A stretch of 64,000 bases of DNA from JACVRW01 sp963765135 (lineage in GTDB: Bacteria; Actinomycetota; Thermoleophilia; Solirubrobacterales; Thermoleophilaceae): contig CAVXUX010000004.1 in the NCBI GenBank assembly GCA_963765135.1, forward strand, positions 62,001 to 126,000, in the 5' to 3' direction. Below the pieces are notes generated by a model. The model worked only from the letters and a program-made list of their open reading frames with translations, did not search any database and was not told where the DNA came from. Position numbers and translations under genes: made by a program. Shown one piece after another: positions 34,106 to 42,229 of this stretch; position 1 is the stretch's first letter; each line of letters starts with the position of its first letter.

Positions 34106-34137
34106 CGGAACGCGCCGCGCCTACGGACCATCCCAGG

Positions 34138-34860
34138 CTAGGTCCCCGGGATCGCGAACCGTGGCATGTCGCCCTCCAAGTGTGGGAACAGCTTGCGTGC
34201 CGCCCGGGCGCTGGGCCGTTGGGCCATCGATGGCAGGGCCTTGAAGTCGAGCAGCAGCCGCACGCTCGACAGGATCTGGAAGTCGGCGGCGTTGGGCTCC
34301 GGGCCGCCTATCGTGCCCTCTCCGACGAGCGCGTCGGCGAGGTCGAGCAGGCCCGGCAGCCGGCGGATGTCCTCGGGAATCGTCTCCTCGCTGCCCCCCG
34401 AGTCCGCACAGCGCAGGATCGCCACCGGCAGGGTCAGTGTGGCGACGATGGTGGGCGCCGGCACGCGGGCGACGTCGGCGGCGATCCAGCGGCGCACCAT
34501 GACGTCGCGCATGGCGGCGAAGCGGAAGATCCGGCGCGGGACCGGCTGCAGCTCGTCGTGGCCCCAGCGCTCGGCTCGCTCCACCGCGTGCCGCGCGACC
34601 GGCTCCGCGGGGAACAACGGGCGCTCGGGAATCAGCTCATCGAGCGCCTGCGAGATCCGCAGCGAGCCCTGGACGTGGCGGCCGTCGGCGAGCTCGAGCG
34701 CCGGCACGGTCCGGCCCTCGAAGCCGGCCGCGCGGACCAAGTAGGGATGGAAGCCCGTGAGCAGGTCGATGCGGCGGTGGGCCAGTCGCTTGTGGGCGAG
34801 CATGCCGACGGCCGCGTACGACGGGTTGGACAGCGAGGTGATGTAGAGGCGGACGGTCAT
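34138..34860 (-). CDS. Glutathione S-transferase-like protein
   Basis: 240 aa. The N-terminal thioredoxin-like domain (VRLYITSLSNPSYAAVGMLA, GRTVPALELADGRHVQGSLRI) has the cis-Pro VPAL and a Ser/Asn region where GSTs hold the thiol. The C-terminal all-helical domain ends LLLDFKALPSMAQRPSARAARKL. Many actinobacteria lack glutathione, so the thiol cofactor is uncertain. It diverges from the NTF2-like gene across a 75-bp gap with a palindrome. Confidence 0.75.
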   Translation of the reverse strand: MTVRLYITSLSNPSYAAVGMLAHKRLAHRRIDLLTGFHPYLVRAAGFEGRTVPALELADGRHVQGSLRISQALDELIPERPLFPAEPVARHAVERAERWGHDELQPVPRRIFRFAAMRDVMVRRWIAADVARVPAPTIVATLTLPVAILRCADSGGSEETIPEDIRRLPGLLDLADALVGEGTIGGPEPNAADFQILSSVRLLLDFKALPSMAQRPSARAARKLFPHLEGDMPRFAIPGT

Positions 34861-34881
34861 CGGCAGCGGCGCACCGAACGC

Positions 34882-34899
34882 GCGTAACGGCGTTTACGC
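34882..34899. promoter_or_regulatory. Operator-like perfect palindrome
   Basis: GCGTAA-CGGCGT-TTACGC is a perfect 6-bp inverted repeat with a 6-bp spacer, midway between the divergent GST-like and NTF2-like genes. The binding protein is unknown. Confidence 0.45.
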
Positions 34900-34923
34900 A
34901 CGATAACCGCCCCAATCTCTGGG

Positions 34924-34929
34924 TATGCT
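34924..34929 (+). promoter_or_regulatory. Leaderless-type -10 hexamer
   Basis: TATGCT ends 6 bases before the GTG at 34936. Confidence 0.5.
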
Positions 34930-34935
34930 CGCGAC

Positions 34936-35373
34936 GTGGCCGAGGCGACGTCGTCGCAGACCGTGGACCAGGTGAGGCGGGGCTACGAGTTCTGGAACTC
35001 CGGCACGCCCGACCTGATGTTGGACCTCTATGCCGAGGACGCAGAACTCGACCTCTCCGCCGTCTTCACGGACATGGGCGTGTACCGGGGGCGGGGCAGC
35101 ATGCGCCGCCAGCTGGACGCGCTCTGGGAGGCATGGGAGGGGGTCAGGATGGATCCGCTCGCCGTCTTCGATGTCGGCGGGGGACGGTTCGTCGTGGACC
35201 TGCGCTGGTGGGGCAGAGGCAAGCGCAGCGGCGTAGAAGTGGATCAGCGTGCCGCTTTCCTCTACACCTTTCGCGCGGCGGACAACAAGATCGTGAGGGG
35301 CCAACTCTTTCCCAGCCTCGAGGCCGCGATGAATTTCGCGACGGGATCGGAGCAAGTGGCGCGCACCGGCTGA
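34936..35373 (+). CDS. SnoaL/NTF2-like protein
   Basis: 145 aa, GTG start. TVDQVRRGYEFWNSGTPDLM, DLYAEDAELDLSAVFTDMG and GVYRGRGSMRRQLDALWEA are typical NTF2/SnoaL-like segments with a polar pocket. There is no signal peptide. No substrate assignment; the gene stands alone between a divergent GST-like gene and efp. Confidence 0.8.
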   Translation: MAEATSSQTVDQVRRGYEFWNSGTPDLMLDLYAEDAELDLSAVFTDMGVYRGRGSMRRQLDALWEAWEGVRMDPLAVFDVGGGRFVVDLRWWGRGKRSGVEVDQRAAFLYTFRAADNKIVRGQLFPSLEAAMNFATGSEQVARTG

Positions 35374-35395
35374 CCGTCGGCGGGTCGGACGCGGC

Positions 35396-35401
35396 TACTC
35401 T
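35396..35401 (+). promoter_or_regulatory. Leaderless-type -10 hexamer of efp
   Basis: TACTCT ends 7 bases before the efp GTG; no ribosome-binding site between. Confidence 0.5.
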
Positions 35402-35408
35402 TGCGGCC

Positions 35409-35969
35409 GTGGTCAGCACCAACCAGTTCAAGAACGGCATGCACGTCGAGGTCGACGGCACCGTCTTCAAGCTCGTCGAGTTCCAGCACGTCAAGCCCGG
35501 CAAGGGTGGCGCGTTCGTGAGGACCAAGCTCAAGCGGGTCGAGGACGGCGCCGTCATGGACAGGACGTTCCGCGCCGGTGAGAAGTTCCGCCCGGTGCGC
35601 ACCGAGACGCGCCGCATGCAGTTCCTCTACACCGACGGGACCGACGCCCACTTCATGGACTCCGAGAGCTACGAGCAGCTCGCGATCCCCGAGGACCAGG
35701 TGCGCGACTCGCTCAAGTGGTTCGTCCCCAACGAGGAGATCGAGCTGCTGTACGTGGACGAGTCCCCGAGCGACATCCAGGTTCCGAGCGCCGTCGAGCT
35801 GGCCGTCACCGAGACCCAGCCGGGCGTCAAGGGCGACACGGCCTCCGGCGGTGGCGACAAGCCCGCCACGCTCGAGTCCGGCGTCGTCGTGCGCGTGCCG
35901 CTGTTCGTCAACGAGGGCGACCGGGTGCGTGTGGACACCCGCTCGGGCGAGTACGTCTCGCGCGCGTAG
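35409..35969 (+). CDS. efp: Translation elongation factor P
   Basis: 186 aa, GTG start giving MVSTNQFKNGMHVEVDG. The loop HVKPGKGGAFVRTKLK carries the tip Lys that contacts the peptidyl-transferase centre. The three-barrel architecture is complete through VRVDTRSGEYVSRA. EF-P rescues ribosomes stalled at polyproline. nusB follows after 5 bases, starting a housekeeping cluster. Confidence 0.97.
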   Translation: MVSTNQFKNGMHVEVDGTVFKLVEFQHVKPGKGGAFVRTKLKRVEDGAVMDRTFRAGEKFRPVRTETRRMQFLYTDGTDAHFMDSESYEQLAIPEDQVRDSLKWFVPNEEIELLYVDESPSDIQVPSAVELAVTETQPGVKGDTASGGGDKPATLESGVVVRVPLFVNEGDRVRVDTRSGEYVSRA

Positions 35970-35974
35970 GCCCG

Positions 35975-36355
35975 GTGCGACGCAGCGATCAGCGCCGGGC
36001 CGCCGTGTTTGCGCTCTACCAGGCCGAGGTCACCGACCGCCCGGCCGAGCAGCTGCTCGACCGCGACGCCACCGCGTTCACGCGCGAGCTCGTCGACGGC
36101 ACCGAGCGCGATCGCGCCGAGCTGGACGAGCTGATCGCGCGTTACGCAAAGGGCTGGTCGCTCGACCGCATCGCGCCGCTCGAGCGCAACATCATGCGCG
36201 TGGCGCTGCACGAGCTGCTGCACCGTCCGGACGTGCCCGCCGAGGTCGCCATCGACGAGGCGGTCGAGGCGGCCAAGGAGCTCTGCTCCGCGGACGCGCC
36301 GGGCTTCGTCAACGGGATCCTGGGAGCGGTCGAGCGAGAGGAGGTCGCATCGTGA
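35975..36355 (+). CDS. nusB: Transcription antitermination factor NusB
   Basis: 126 aa, GTG start. MRRSDQRRAAVFALYQAEV is the conserved N-terminal helix that binds boxA RNA with NusE. YAKGWSLDRIAPLERNIMRVAL and VPAEVAIDEAVEAAKELCSADAPGFVNGIL are signature segments. It functions in rRNA transcription antitermination. It sits directly after efp and overlaps the next gene by 4 bases. Confidence 0.95.
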   Translation: MRRSDQRRAAVFALYQAEVTDRPAEQLLDRDATAFTRELVDGTERDRAELDELIARYAKGWSLDRIAPLERNIMRVALHELLHRPDVPAEVAIDEAVEAAKELCSADAPGFVNGILGAVEREEVAS

Positions 36356-36555
36356 ACGAGGTGGCGCCGGGGCTCGAGGAGCTCGCGGCCGAGCTGGAGG
36401 CGGTGGCCGACAAGCTGCGGTCTGAGGCGATCGACGCGGAGGAGGCGGCCGACCTGGTCGAGCGCTGCGCGGAGCTGGCGCAGCGAATCGGCTCGGAGAT
36501 CGACGCCCGCAGCCGCACGGCCGGCGAGGCCGAGGGGCAAGAGCGGCTGCTGTGA
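36352..36555 (+). CDS. xseB: Exodeoxyribonuclease VII small subunit-like (XseB)
   Basis: 67 aa, GTG start overlapping nusB. It is entirely helical: LEELAAELEAVADKLRSEAI and DAEEAADLVERCAELAQRIG fit the XseB coiled-coil hairpin, and its place before ispA-dxs mirrors the classic xseB-ispA-dxs order. The similarity is weaker than usual, and no xseA is in the window, so the assignment leans on context. It overlaps ispA by 4 bases. Confidence 0.6.
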   Translation: MNEVAPGLEELAAELEAVADKLRSEAIDAEEAADLVERCAELAQRIGSEIDARSRTAGEAEGQERLL

Positions 36556-37427
36556 GCGTGGAGACCGCCGTCTACCCGGTCGAGCTCCAGCACCAGGTCG
36601 ACGACTACCTGCAGGGGCTGCGCTTCGCCGCCGAGCCCGGCATCGCCCGGCTCGAGGAGGCGATGCGCTACTCGCTGCTCGCGGGCGGCAAGCGGATCCG
36701 CCCGGTGCTGGCTCTGGCGACCGCGGAGGCGGTGGGCCGCCCGCCGCGGGAGGTGCTCCCGCTCGCCGCGGCGATCGAGATGATCCACACCTACTCGCTG
36801 ATCCACGACGACCTGCCGGCGATGGACGACGACGAGCTGCGCCGCGGCAAGCCGACCTGCCACGTGGCCTACGGCGAGGACGTCGCGATCCTCGCCGGCG
36901 ACGGCCTGTTCGCCGAGGCGCTGCGCCTGGCGCTGACCGAGCAGCAGGGCGAGCCGGCCAACGTGCTGGCGGCGGTCGCGGAGATCGTCGCGGCTGCGGG
37001 CGTGCACGGAATGGTCGGCGGCCAGTACCTGGACGTGTCGGGCGACCCCGACGTGGAGCTGCGCCACCTGCACGAGCTGAAGACCGGCGCGCTGATCGCG
37101 GCGTCGGTCGGCGCGGTCCTGGCGCTGGAGGGCTTGAGCGGACCTGCCACAATCCCGTTCCGGCGCTTCGCGGCCGAGCTCGGAGTCGTCTTCCAGATCG
37201 TCGACGACATCCTCGACGTAACCGGGGACGAAGCCGAGATCGGAAAGCCGCGCGGCTCCGACGAGCGCCATGGGAAGGCAACCTACGTGAGCGTGCATGG
37301 GCTCGAGCGAGCGAGGGAGCTCGCCCGGGCCTCACACGGCAAGGCACGGACGGCCCTGGCCGAAGCGAAGGGTGATACGGCGCGTCTCGGGCAAATAGCC
37401 GATTACATCCTCACCCGCACCACATGA
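36552..37427 (+). CDS. ispA: Polyprenyl (farnesyl/geranylgeranyl) diphosphate synthase
   Basis: 291 aa, GTG start. The first Asp-rich motif is IHDDLPAMDDDELRRG and the second is IVDDILDVTGDEAEIGKP; LLAGGKRIRPVL and GGQYLDVSG are also typical of short-chain trans-prenyltransferases. It builds C15/C20 isoprenoid diphosphates from DXP-pathway units. The dxs gene starts inside its stop codon (ATGA). Confidence 0.95.
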   Translation: MSVETAVYPVELQHQVDDYLQGLRFAAEPGIARLEEAMRYSLLAGGKRIRPVLALATAEAVGRPPREVLPLAAAIEMIHTYSLIHDDLPAMDDDELRRGKPTCHVAYGEDVAILAGDGLFAEALRLALTEQQGEPANVLAAVAEIVAAAGVHGMVGGQYLDVSGDPDVELRHLHELKTGALIAASVGAVLALEGLSGPATIPFRRFAAELGVVFQIVDDILDVTGDEAEIGKPRGSDERHGKATYVSVHGLERARELARASHGKARTALAEAKGDTARLGQIADYILTRTT

Positions 37428-39367
37428 CCAAGCTCATCGACCAGATCGACGGACCGGCCGACCTGAAGGGCCTCGACGACGACCAGCTCCAGCAGATCGC
37501 CCAGGAGGTCCGCGAGCTGATCATCGACACGATCGGCGAGATCGGCGGGCACTTCGGCGCCAACCTCGGCGCGTGCGAGATCGCGGTTGCGCTGCACTCG
37601 CTGCTCGACTCGCCGGCGGACAAGGTCCTCTGGGACGTCGGCCACCAGGCCTACCCGCACAAGGTGCTGACCGGCCGCCGCGACCGGCTGCACACGATCC
37701 GCAAGTACGAGGGGCTCGCGCCGTTCTGCTCGATCCAGGAGTCCGAGCACGACATCATGGGCGCCGGCCACGCCTCCACCTCGGTGTCCTACGCGGTGGG
37801 CATCAAGGAGGCCATGCAGCGCGGCATCGGGACCGACGGCCGCGTGGTGGCGGTGATCGGCGACGGGGCGCTCACCGGCGGCGTGTCGTTCGAGGCGCTG
37901 CTCAACGCCGGCGGCATGGACCAGCCGATCGTGATCGTGGTCAACGACAACGGCATGTCGATCGCCCCGAACGTCGGCGCGCTGTCGAGCTACTTCAACC
38001 GCATGCGCCTCAACCCCAAGCTCTACCACGCGCGCGAGGACGTGGAGGAGACGCTCACCCACCTGCCGGCGGGGATCGGCAAGCGCATCGAGCGGCTCGG
38101 GCCGATCCTGAAGGAGTCGCTCAAGGCCTACTGGGCGCCGGGGCTGTTCTTCGAGGAGCTCGACCTCGCCTACGTCGGCGTGATCGACGGGCACAACGTG
38201 AAGGCCCTGCGCCGCGCGATCGGCGAGGCGCTGGAAGCCGACCGGCCGGTGGTCGTGCACTGCAAGACCGTCAAGGGCAAAGGCTTCGAGCCGGCCGAGG
38301 AGGGCGGTCTCGAGGGCATGGAGAAGTGGCACGCCGCCAAGCCCGGCTCGATCTCGAACGGCGTGGTGGCCGACGCGGCGCCGAAGCGCAAGCCGAAGTT
38401 CGCCGCGCCCCCGCAGTACACGACCGTCTTCGGCGAGTCGCTCGTGGAGGAGTGCCGGCGCGACGAGCGAGTCGTCGGAATCACCGCCGCGATGAACTCC
38501 GGCACGGGGCTGAACATCCTCCAGCGCGAGCTGCCCGAGCGCTACTACGACGTCGGCATCGCCGAGCAGCACGCGATCCTGTTCGCGGCCGGGCTGGCGC
38601 TGCAGGGGGCCAAGCCGGTCGCGGCGATCTACTCGACCTTCCTACAGCGCGCCTACGACCAGATCGTCCACGACGTCTGCCTGCAGGGGCTCAACGTCGT
38701 GTTCGCGATGGACCGCGCCGGGCTGGTCGGCGACGACGGCCCGACCCACCACGGCGCCTTCGACATCTCCTACATGCGCTGCCTGCCCAACCTGGTGCAG
38801 ATGGCGCCGCGCGACGAGGCGATGCTCGTCCACATGCTGCACACCGCGGTGAGCTACGACGACGGCCCGATCGCGCTGCGCTACCCGCGCGGCGAGGGCG
38901 AGGGGATTCCGCTGCCGCACCGCCCCGAGGCGATCGAGATCGGCCGCGGCGAGCTGCTGCGCGAAGGCGAGCGGGTGGCCCTGCTCGGCTACGGCTACGG
39001 GGTGGCGGTCGCGCTCGGCGCGGCGGACCTGCTCGCGGCCCAGCACGGGGTGGACCCCACCGTCGCGGATGCCCGCTTCGCCAAGCCGCTCGACGGCGAG
39101 CTGATCGAGCGGCTGGCGGCGGAGCACGACCTGATCGTCACGGTCGAGGAGAACGTTCTGGCCGGCGGCTTCGGGTCCGGCGTGCTGGAGCACCTCGCCG
39201 ACAACGACCTGCTCGGCGGGACGCGCGTGCTGCGGGTCGGCCTGCCGGACCGCTTCGTCACGCACGGCAAGCCGGCGCTGCTGCGCGAGGAGGTCGGGCT
39301 CACCCCGGAGGCCGTGGCCGACCGGGTGGCCCAGGCCGTGCTCGAGCCCAGCGGCGCGCTCGCCTGA
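37424..39367 (+). CDS. dxs: 1-deoxy-D-xylulose-5-phosphate synthase
   Basis: 647 aa. Thiamine-diphosphate motif GDGALTGGVSFEALLNAGGM, N-terminal WDVGHQAYPHKVLTGRR (His), GIAEQHAILFAAGLA and DRAGLVGDDGPTHHG in the pyrimidine domain, and a transketolase C-terminal domain. It makes DXP from pyruvate and glyceraldehyde 3-phosphate, the first step of the non-mevalonate pathway. It is translationally coupled to ispA. Intact frame. Confidence 0.97.
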   Translation: MTKLIDQIDGPADLKGLDDDQLQQIAQEVRELIIDTIGEIGGHFGANLGACEIAVALHSLLDSPADKVLWDVGHQAYPHKVLTGRRDRLHTIRKYEGLAPFCSIQESEHDIMGAGHASTSVSYAVGIKEAMQRGIGTDGRVVAVIGDGALTGGVSFEALLNAGGMDQPIVIVVNDNGMSIAPNVGALSSYFNRMRLNPKLYHAREDVEETLTHLPAGIGKRIERLGPILKESLKAYWAPGLFFEELDLAYVGVIDGHNVKALRRAIGEALEADRPVVVHCKTVKGKGFEPAEEGGLEGMEKWHAAKPGSISNGVVADAAPKRKPKFAAPPQYTTVFGESLVEECRRDERVVGITAAMNSGTGLNILQRELPERYYDVGIAEQHAILFAAGLALQGAKPVAAIYSTFLQRAYDQIVHDVCLQGLNVVFAMDRAGLVGDDGPTHHGAFDISYMRCLPNLVQMAPRDEAMLVHMLHTAVSYDDGPIALRYPRGEGEGIPLPHRPEAIEIGRGELLREGERVALLGYGYGVAVALGAADLLAAQHGVDPTVADARFAKPLDGELIERLAAEHDLIVTVEENVLAGGFGSGVLEHLADNDLLGGTRVLRVGLPDRFVTHGKPALLREEVGLTPEAVADRVAQAVLEPSGALA

Positions 39368-39383
39368 GCCCCGGCTGGCATCC

Positions 39384-40445
39384 CTACCAGCGCGCGAGCG
39401 TCTGGTCCGCTTCCAGCCGCAGCGCCATCGCCGCGATCACGGCGATCGTCGCCTCCACGTCGGCCAGCTCGACCAGCTCGACGGGCGAGTGCATGTAGCG
39501 CAGCGGAATCGACACGACCGCGGTCGCGACGCCGGTGCGGCTGAGGTGGATCGAGTCGGCGTCGGTGCGTGTGGCGCTGCCGGCGGCTTCGGTGGTGCAC
39601 TCGATCCCAACCGACTCGGCCGCGGCGTCGATCAGGTCGTTGAGTGGGCGGCTGACGACGGCTCCGCGCGTGATCACCGGCCCGCTGCCGAGCCCGTGCT
39701 CGCCGAGCTCGCCGGCGTCGACGCCGGGCGCGTCGGTGGCGTGGGTCACGTCGACCGCGATGGCCAGGTCCGGCTGCAGCCCGTAGGCCATCGCCCGGGC
39801 GCCGTGCGCGCCGATCTCCTCCTGCACCGCGGCCACCGCCGCGACCGGGCCGGCGCCACCGCCCGCCTCGCTCACCCGGCGGGCCACCTCGAGCGCGACG
39901 TAGATCCCGAGCCGGTTGTCCAGGGAGCGCGAGATGATGCGGTCGCCACGCAGCTCGACAGGCTCGGCCGTGATCACGATCGGGTCGCCCTCGCGCACCA
40001 GCGAGCGGGCCTCGTCGCCGTCGCGGGCGCCGATATCCACGTGCAGGCTCTTCAGCTCGACCGCCTTCTTGCGCTCCTCGCCCTCGAGCACGTGGATCGG
40101 CTTGCGGCCGATCACGCCGCGCACCGGTCCGGTGCGGGTGAGCACCTCCACGCGCTGGGCCACGAGCACCTGGGGATCCCAGCCACCGGAGCCGACCACG
40201 TGCAGGAAGCCCTTCTCGCTGATGTGGCTCACGATCAGGGCGATCTCGTCGACGTGCCCGACCACCGCGAGCAGCGGGTGATCGCCGCTGCCGTTGACGC
40301 GGGCGACGCTGTTGCCCATCGCGTCGAGCGTCACCTCGTCGGCGAACTCCTCGGCGGCCTCGCGCCAGATCGTGGCGGGCGCCTCCTCGTGGCCGGGCGG
40401 GCCGGGGGCGGTCAGCAGGCTGTGCAGCAGGGCGGGAGTGCTCAA
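39384..40445 (-). CDS. M42-family (glutamyl) aminopeptidase
   Basis: 353 aa, TTG start overlapping the osmC stop. LAVVGHVDEIALIVSHIS (metal His/Asp), SRSLDNRLGIYVALEV, VAAVQEEIGAHGARAMAY (catalytic Glu pair) and IPLRYMHSPVELVELADV (metal His) are the M42 signatures. Family enzymes are dodecameric, Zn/Co-dependent aminopeptidases. It lies convergent with dxs. Confidence 0.93.
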   Translation of the reverse strand: MSTPALLHSLLTAPGPPGHEEAPATIWREAAEEFADEVTLDAMGNSVARVNGSGDHPLLAVVGHVDEIALIVSHISEKGFLHVVGSGGWDPQVLVAQRVEVLTRTGPVRGVIGRKPIHVLEGEERKKAVELKSLHVDIGARDGDEARSLVREGDPIVITAEPVELRGDRIISRSLDNRLGIYVALEVARRVSEAGGGAGPVAAVAAVQEEIGAHGARAMAYGLQPDLAIAVDVTHATDAPGVDAGELGEHGLGSGPVITRGAVVSRPLNDLIDAAAESVGIECTTEAAGSATRTDADSIHLSRTGVATAVVSIPLRYMHSPVELVELADVEATIAVIAAMALRLEADQTLARW

Positions 40446-40900
40446 GTAGCTACCTCGACGGTGGGTTGGAGGGTCATCTGGGAGTTCAGGCTATTCGCGA
40501 CGAAGCAGTGCTCGTGGGCGGTGCGGGCGAGCTTGCAGACGCGCTCCTCGCTGACGTCGCCGGAGACCACGATGCGCGGCCGCAGGGCGATCTCGGTGAT
40601 GCGCACGGGCTTCTGGTCGGTCGGCATCAGCGCCGTGGCCGAGTCCTCGTACTCCACCACGTCGATGCGGGCCTTTGCTGCGAGGTGGAGGAACCAGAGC
40701 ATCTGGCAGGAGGAGGCGGCCATCAGCAGCAGCTGCTCGGGGTTGAGGATCGCGGGATCGCCCTTGCTCTCGCCGGTCGTGATCCGCACCTCCTGCTCGG
40801 CCGGCGGCGCGGTGGCCACGTGGGCGCGGTCGTAGTGCTCCCAGCCGACGCCGGTCGAACCGGTCCAGCGCACTCGGGTCTCGTAGGTGTTCGCGGCCAC
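40442..40900 (-). CDS. OsmC/Ohr-family protein
   Basis: 152 aa, GTG start. LLMAASSCQMLWFLHLAAKA and RTAHEHCFVANSL contain the two reactive cysteines used by OsmC/Ohr to reduce organic hydroperoxides. NPEQLLLMA also fits. It is co-transcribed with the M42 peptidase gene via a TTGA overlap. Thiol-dependent peroxidase activity is a family inference. Confidence 0.88.
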   Translation of the reverse strand: MAANTYETRVRWTGSTGVGWEHYDRAHVATAPPAEQEVRITTGESKGDPAILNPEQLLLMAASSCQMLWFLHLAAKARIDVVEYEDSATALMPTDQKPVRITEIALRPRIVVSGDVSEERVCKLARTAHEHCFVANSLNSQMTLQPTVEVAT

Positions 40901-40932
40901 CGGCCGGCCAGTCTCGCAGGTGGCCGAAAAGG

Positions 40933-40960
40933 AAACGACCCCGCCGAAGCGGGGCCGTTT
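40933..40960 (-). terminator. Intrinsic terminator of the gene at 41003-41365
   Basis: Read on the minus strand, AAACGGCCCCGC - TTCG - GCGGGGTCGTTT forms a 12-bp stem (one mismatch/wobble) closed by a UUCG tetraloop and is followed by TCCTTTT. It stops transcription before the osmC gene. Confidence 0.8.
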
Positions 40961-41002
40961 CTGAGGGAGGAGTAATGCTATGTGGACTCTTAGGGGAAGT
41001 TT

Positions 41003-41365
41003 CTAGGTGGCCGTGCTGGCGCTGTAGCGCGTGATCGAGGTGACCACCAGCGCGCTGAGTCCGGCCGTCGCGAACAGCAGCGACGCGCCGAGGTCGCCGG
41101 CGATGGCGAACACCACGCCCACGATCAGCAGGCCGAACGCGACGCCGCGGTCGAACACCGCCTGAGCCGAGACCGGGAGTGTTCCGCGGCCCTCGGTGGC
41201 GGTGCCCGCGAGTGCGAGCGCAACCACCATCACGCCGATGGTCATACCGGTCACGATTGCCGCTGCGTCAAGTCCGACGGCGAACGGAACCCCGATCAGG
41301 GCGGTCCCGGCTGCCATCAGCAGACCAGAGCGCAGCGCTGGAGAGATGAGCCTTGCGATGGTCAT
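41003..41365 (-). CDS. Small four-helix membrane protein
   Basis: 120 aa from ATG at 41365. Four hydrophobic helices: LRSGLLMAAGTALIGVPFAVG, AAIVTGMTIGVMVVALALAG, AVAFGLLIVGVVFAIAG (with GVAFGLLIVGVVFA) and GASLLFATAGLSALVVTSIT. It is reminiscent of SPW-type membrane repeats but has no diagnostic motif. Its promoter region contains a perfect CRP-type palindrome shared with tlyA, and a strong terminator follows, so it is a monocistronic unit. Function unknown. Confidence 0.7.
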   Translation of the reverse strand: MTIARLISPALRSGLLMAAGTALIGVPFAVGLDAAAIVTGMTIGVMVVALALAGTATEGRGTLPVSAQAVFDRGVAFGLLIVGVVFAIAGDLGASLLFATAGLSALVVTSITRYSASTAT

Positions 41366-41400
41366 CGTGCAATCGAGGCTACGCACGGGGTTGGGCTTAT

Positions 41401-41418
41401 GTGTGACGTGGATCACAC
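41401..41418. promoter_or_regulatory. Perfect CRP/Cmr-type binding site
   Basis: GTGTGA-CGTGGA-TCACAC contains TGTGA-N6-TCACA, the CRP consensus. It overlaps where the tlyA -35 would be (its -10 is at 41429) and lies 36 bp upstream of the divergent membrane-protein gene. Confidence 0.65.
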
Positions 41419-41428
41419 AGCGCGGGGG

Positions 41429-41434
41429 TACTCT
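41429..41434 (+). promoter_or_regulatory. Leaderless-type -10 hexamer of tlyA
   Basis: TACTCT ends 6 bases before the tlyA ATG; no ribosome-binding site between. Confidence 0.5.
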
Positions 41435-41440
41435 GCTGCG

Positions 41441-42229
41441 ATGCCGAAGCGGCGGCTCGACACGCTGCTCGCCGAGCGCGGGCTGTTCGAAACGCGCACG
41501 CGAGCGGCCGCCGCGGTGATGGCGGGCGACGTGCGCGTGGGCGACCGCCCGGCCCGCAAGCCGGGCGAGCTGGTGGCCCCCGATGCCGACCTCGCGGTGG
41601 CCGAGCGCCCCGCGTTCGTCTCGCGCGGCGGCGTGAAGCTCGCGAACGCCCTCGACGAGTTCGAGATCGACCCCACGGGGCGGCGCGCGCTCGACGTGGG
41701 CGCGTCCACGGGTGGCTTCACGGACTGCCTGCTCCAGCGCGGCGCCGAGGCGGTGATCGCGCTCGACGTGGCCTACGGGGAGCTGCACTGGACATTGCGC
41801 AACGACCCGCGCGTGACCGTCGTGGAACGCCGCAACGCGCGCTCGCTGGAGCCGGGCGAGCTGCCCTGGGCGCCCGACCTGATCGTGGCCGACGTCTCGT
41901 TCATCTCGCTCACCAAGGTGCTGCCGGCCGTGCTCGCCGCGGCGGCACCGCGCTTCGACTGCCTCGCGCTGGTGAAACCGCAGTTCGAGGTCGGCCGCGA
42001 GCGGGTGGGGAAGGGCGGCGTCGTGCGCGACGCCGCCGAACGCCGCGCCGTGCTGGTCGCGGTGGCCGAGCACGCCCGCGACGAGCTCGGGGCCGCGGTG
42101 CTCGGGTTCGCGTCGTCGGGGCTGCCGGGCCCGGCCGGCAACCGCGAGAGCTTCGTCTGGCTGGCCGAGGCCGGTCGCCCCGGGGGGATCGAGGACTCGG
42201 AGGCGGCAGCGAGAAGAGCCGAGCCGTGA
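41441..42229 (+). CDS. tlyA: TlyA-type rRNA 2'-O-methyltransferase
   Basis: 262 aa. N-terminal S4 domain (KRRLDTLLAERGLFETRTRA) and an FtsJ-like Rossmann domain: FVSRGGVKLANALDEF, ALDVGASTGGFTDCLLQRGA, FISLTKVLP and LVKPQFEVGRERVGKGG. TlyA methylates 16S and 23S rRNA (C1409/C1920) and determines capreomycin sensitivity in mycobacteria. It is followed by nadK with a GTGA overlap, the order tlyA-nadK-recN conserved in actinobacteria. Confidence 0.95.
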   Translation: MPKRRLDTLLAERGLFETRTRAAAAVMAGDVRVGDRPARKPGELVAPDADLAVAERPAFVSRGGVKLANALDEFEIDPTGRRALDVGASTGGFTDCLLQRGAEAVIALDVAYGELHWTLRNDPRVTVVERRNARSLEPGELPWAPDLIVADVSFISLTKVLPAVLAAAAPRFDCLALVKPQFEVGRERVGKGGVVRDAAERRAVLVAVAEHARDELGAAVLGFASSGLPGPAGNRESFVWLAEAGRPGGIEDSEAAARRAEP

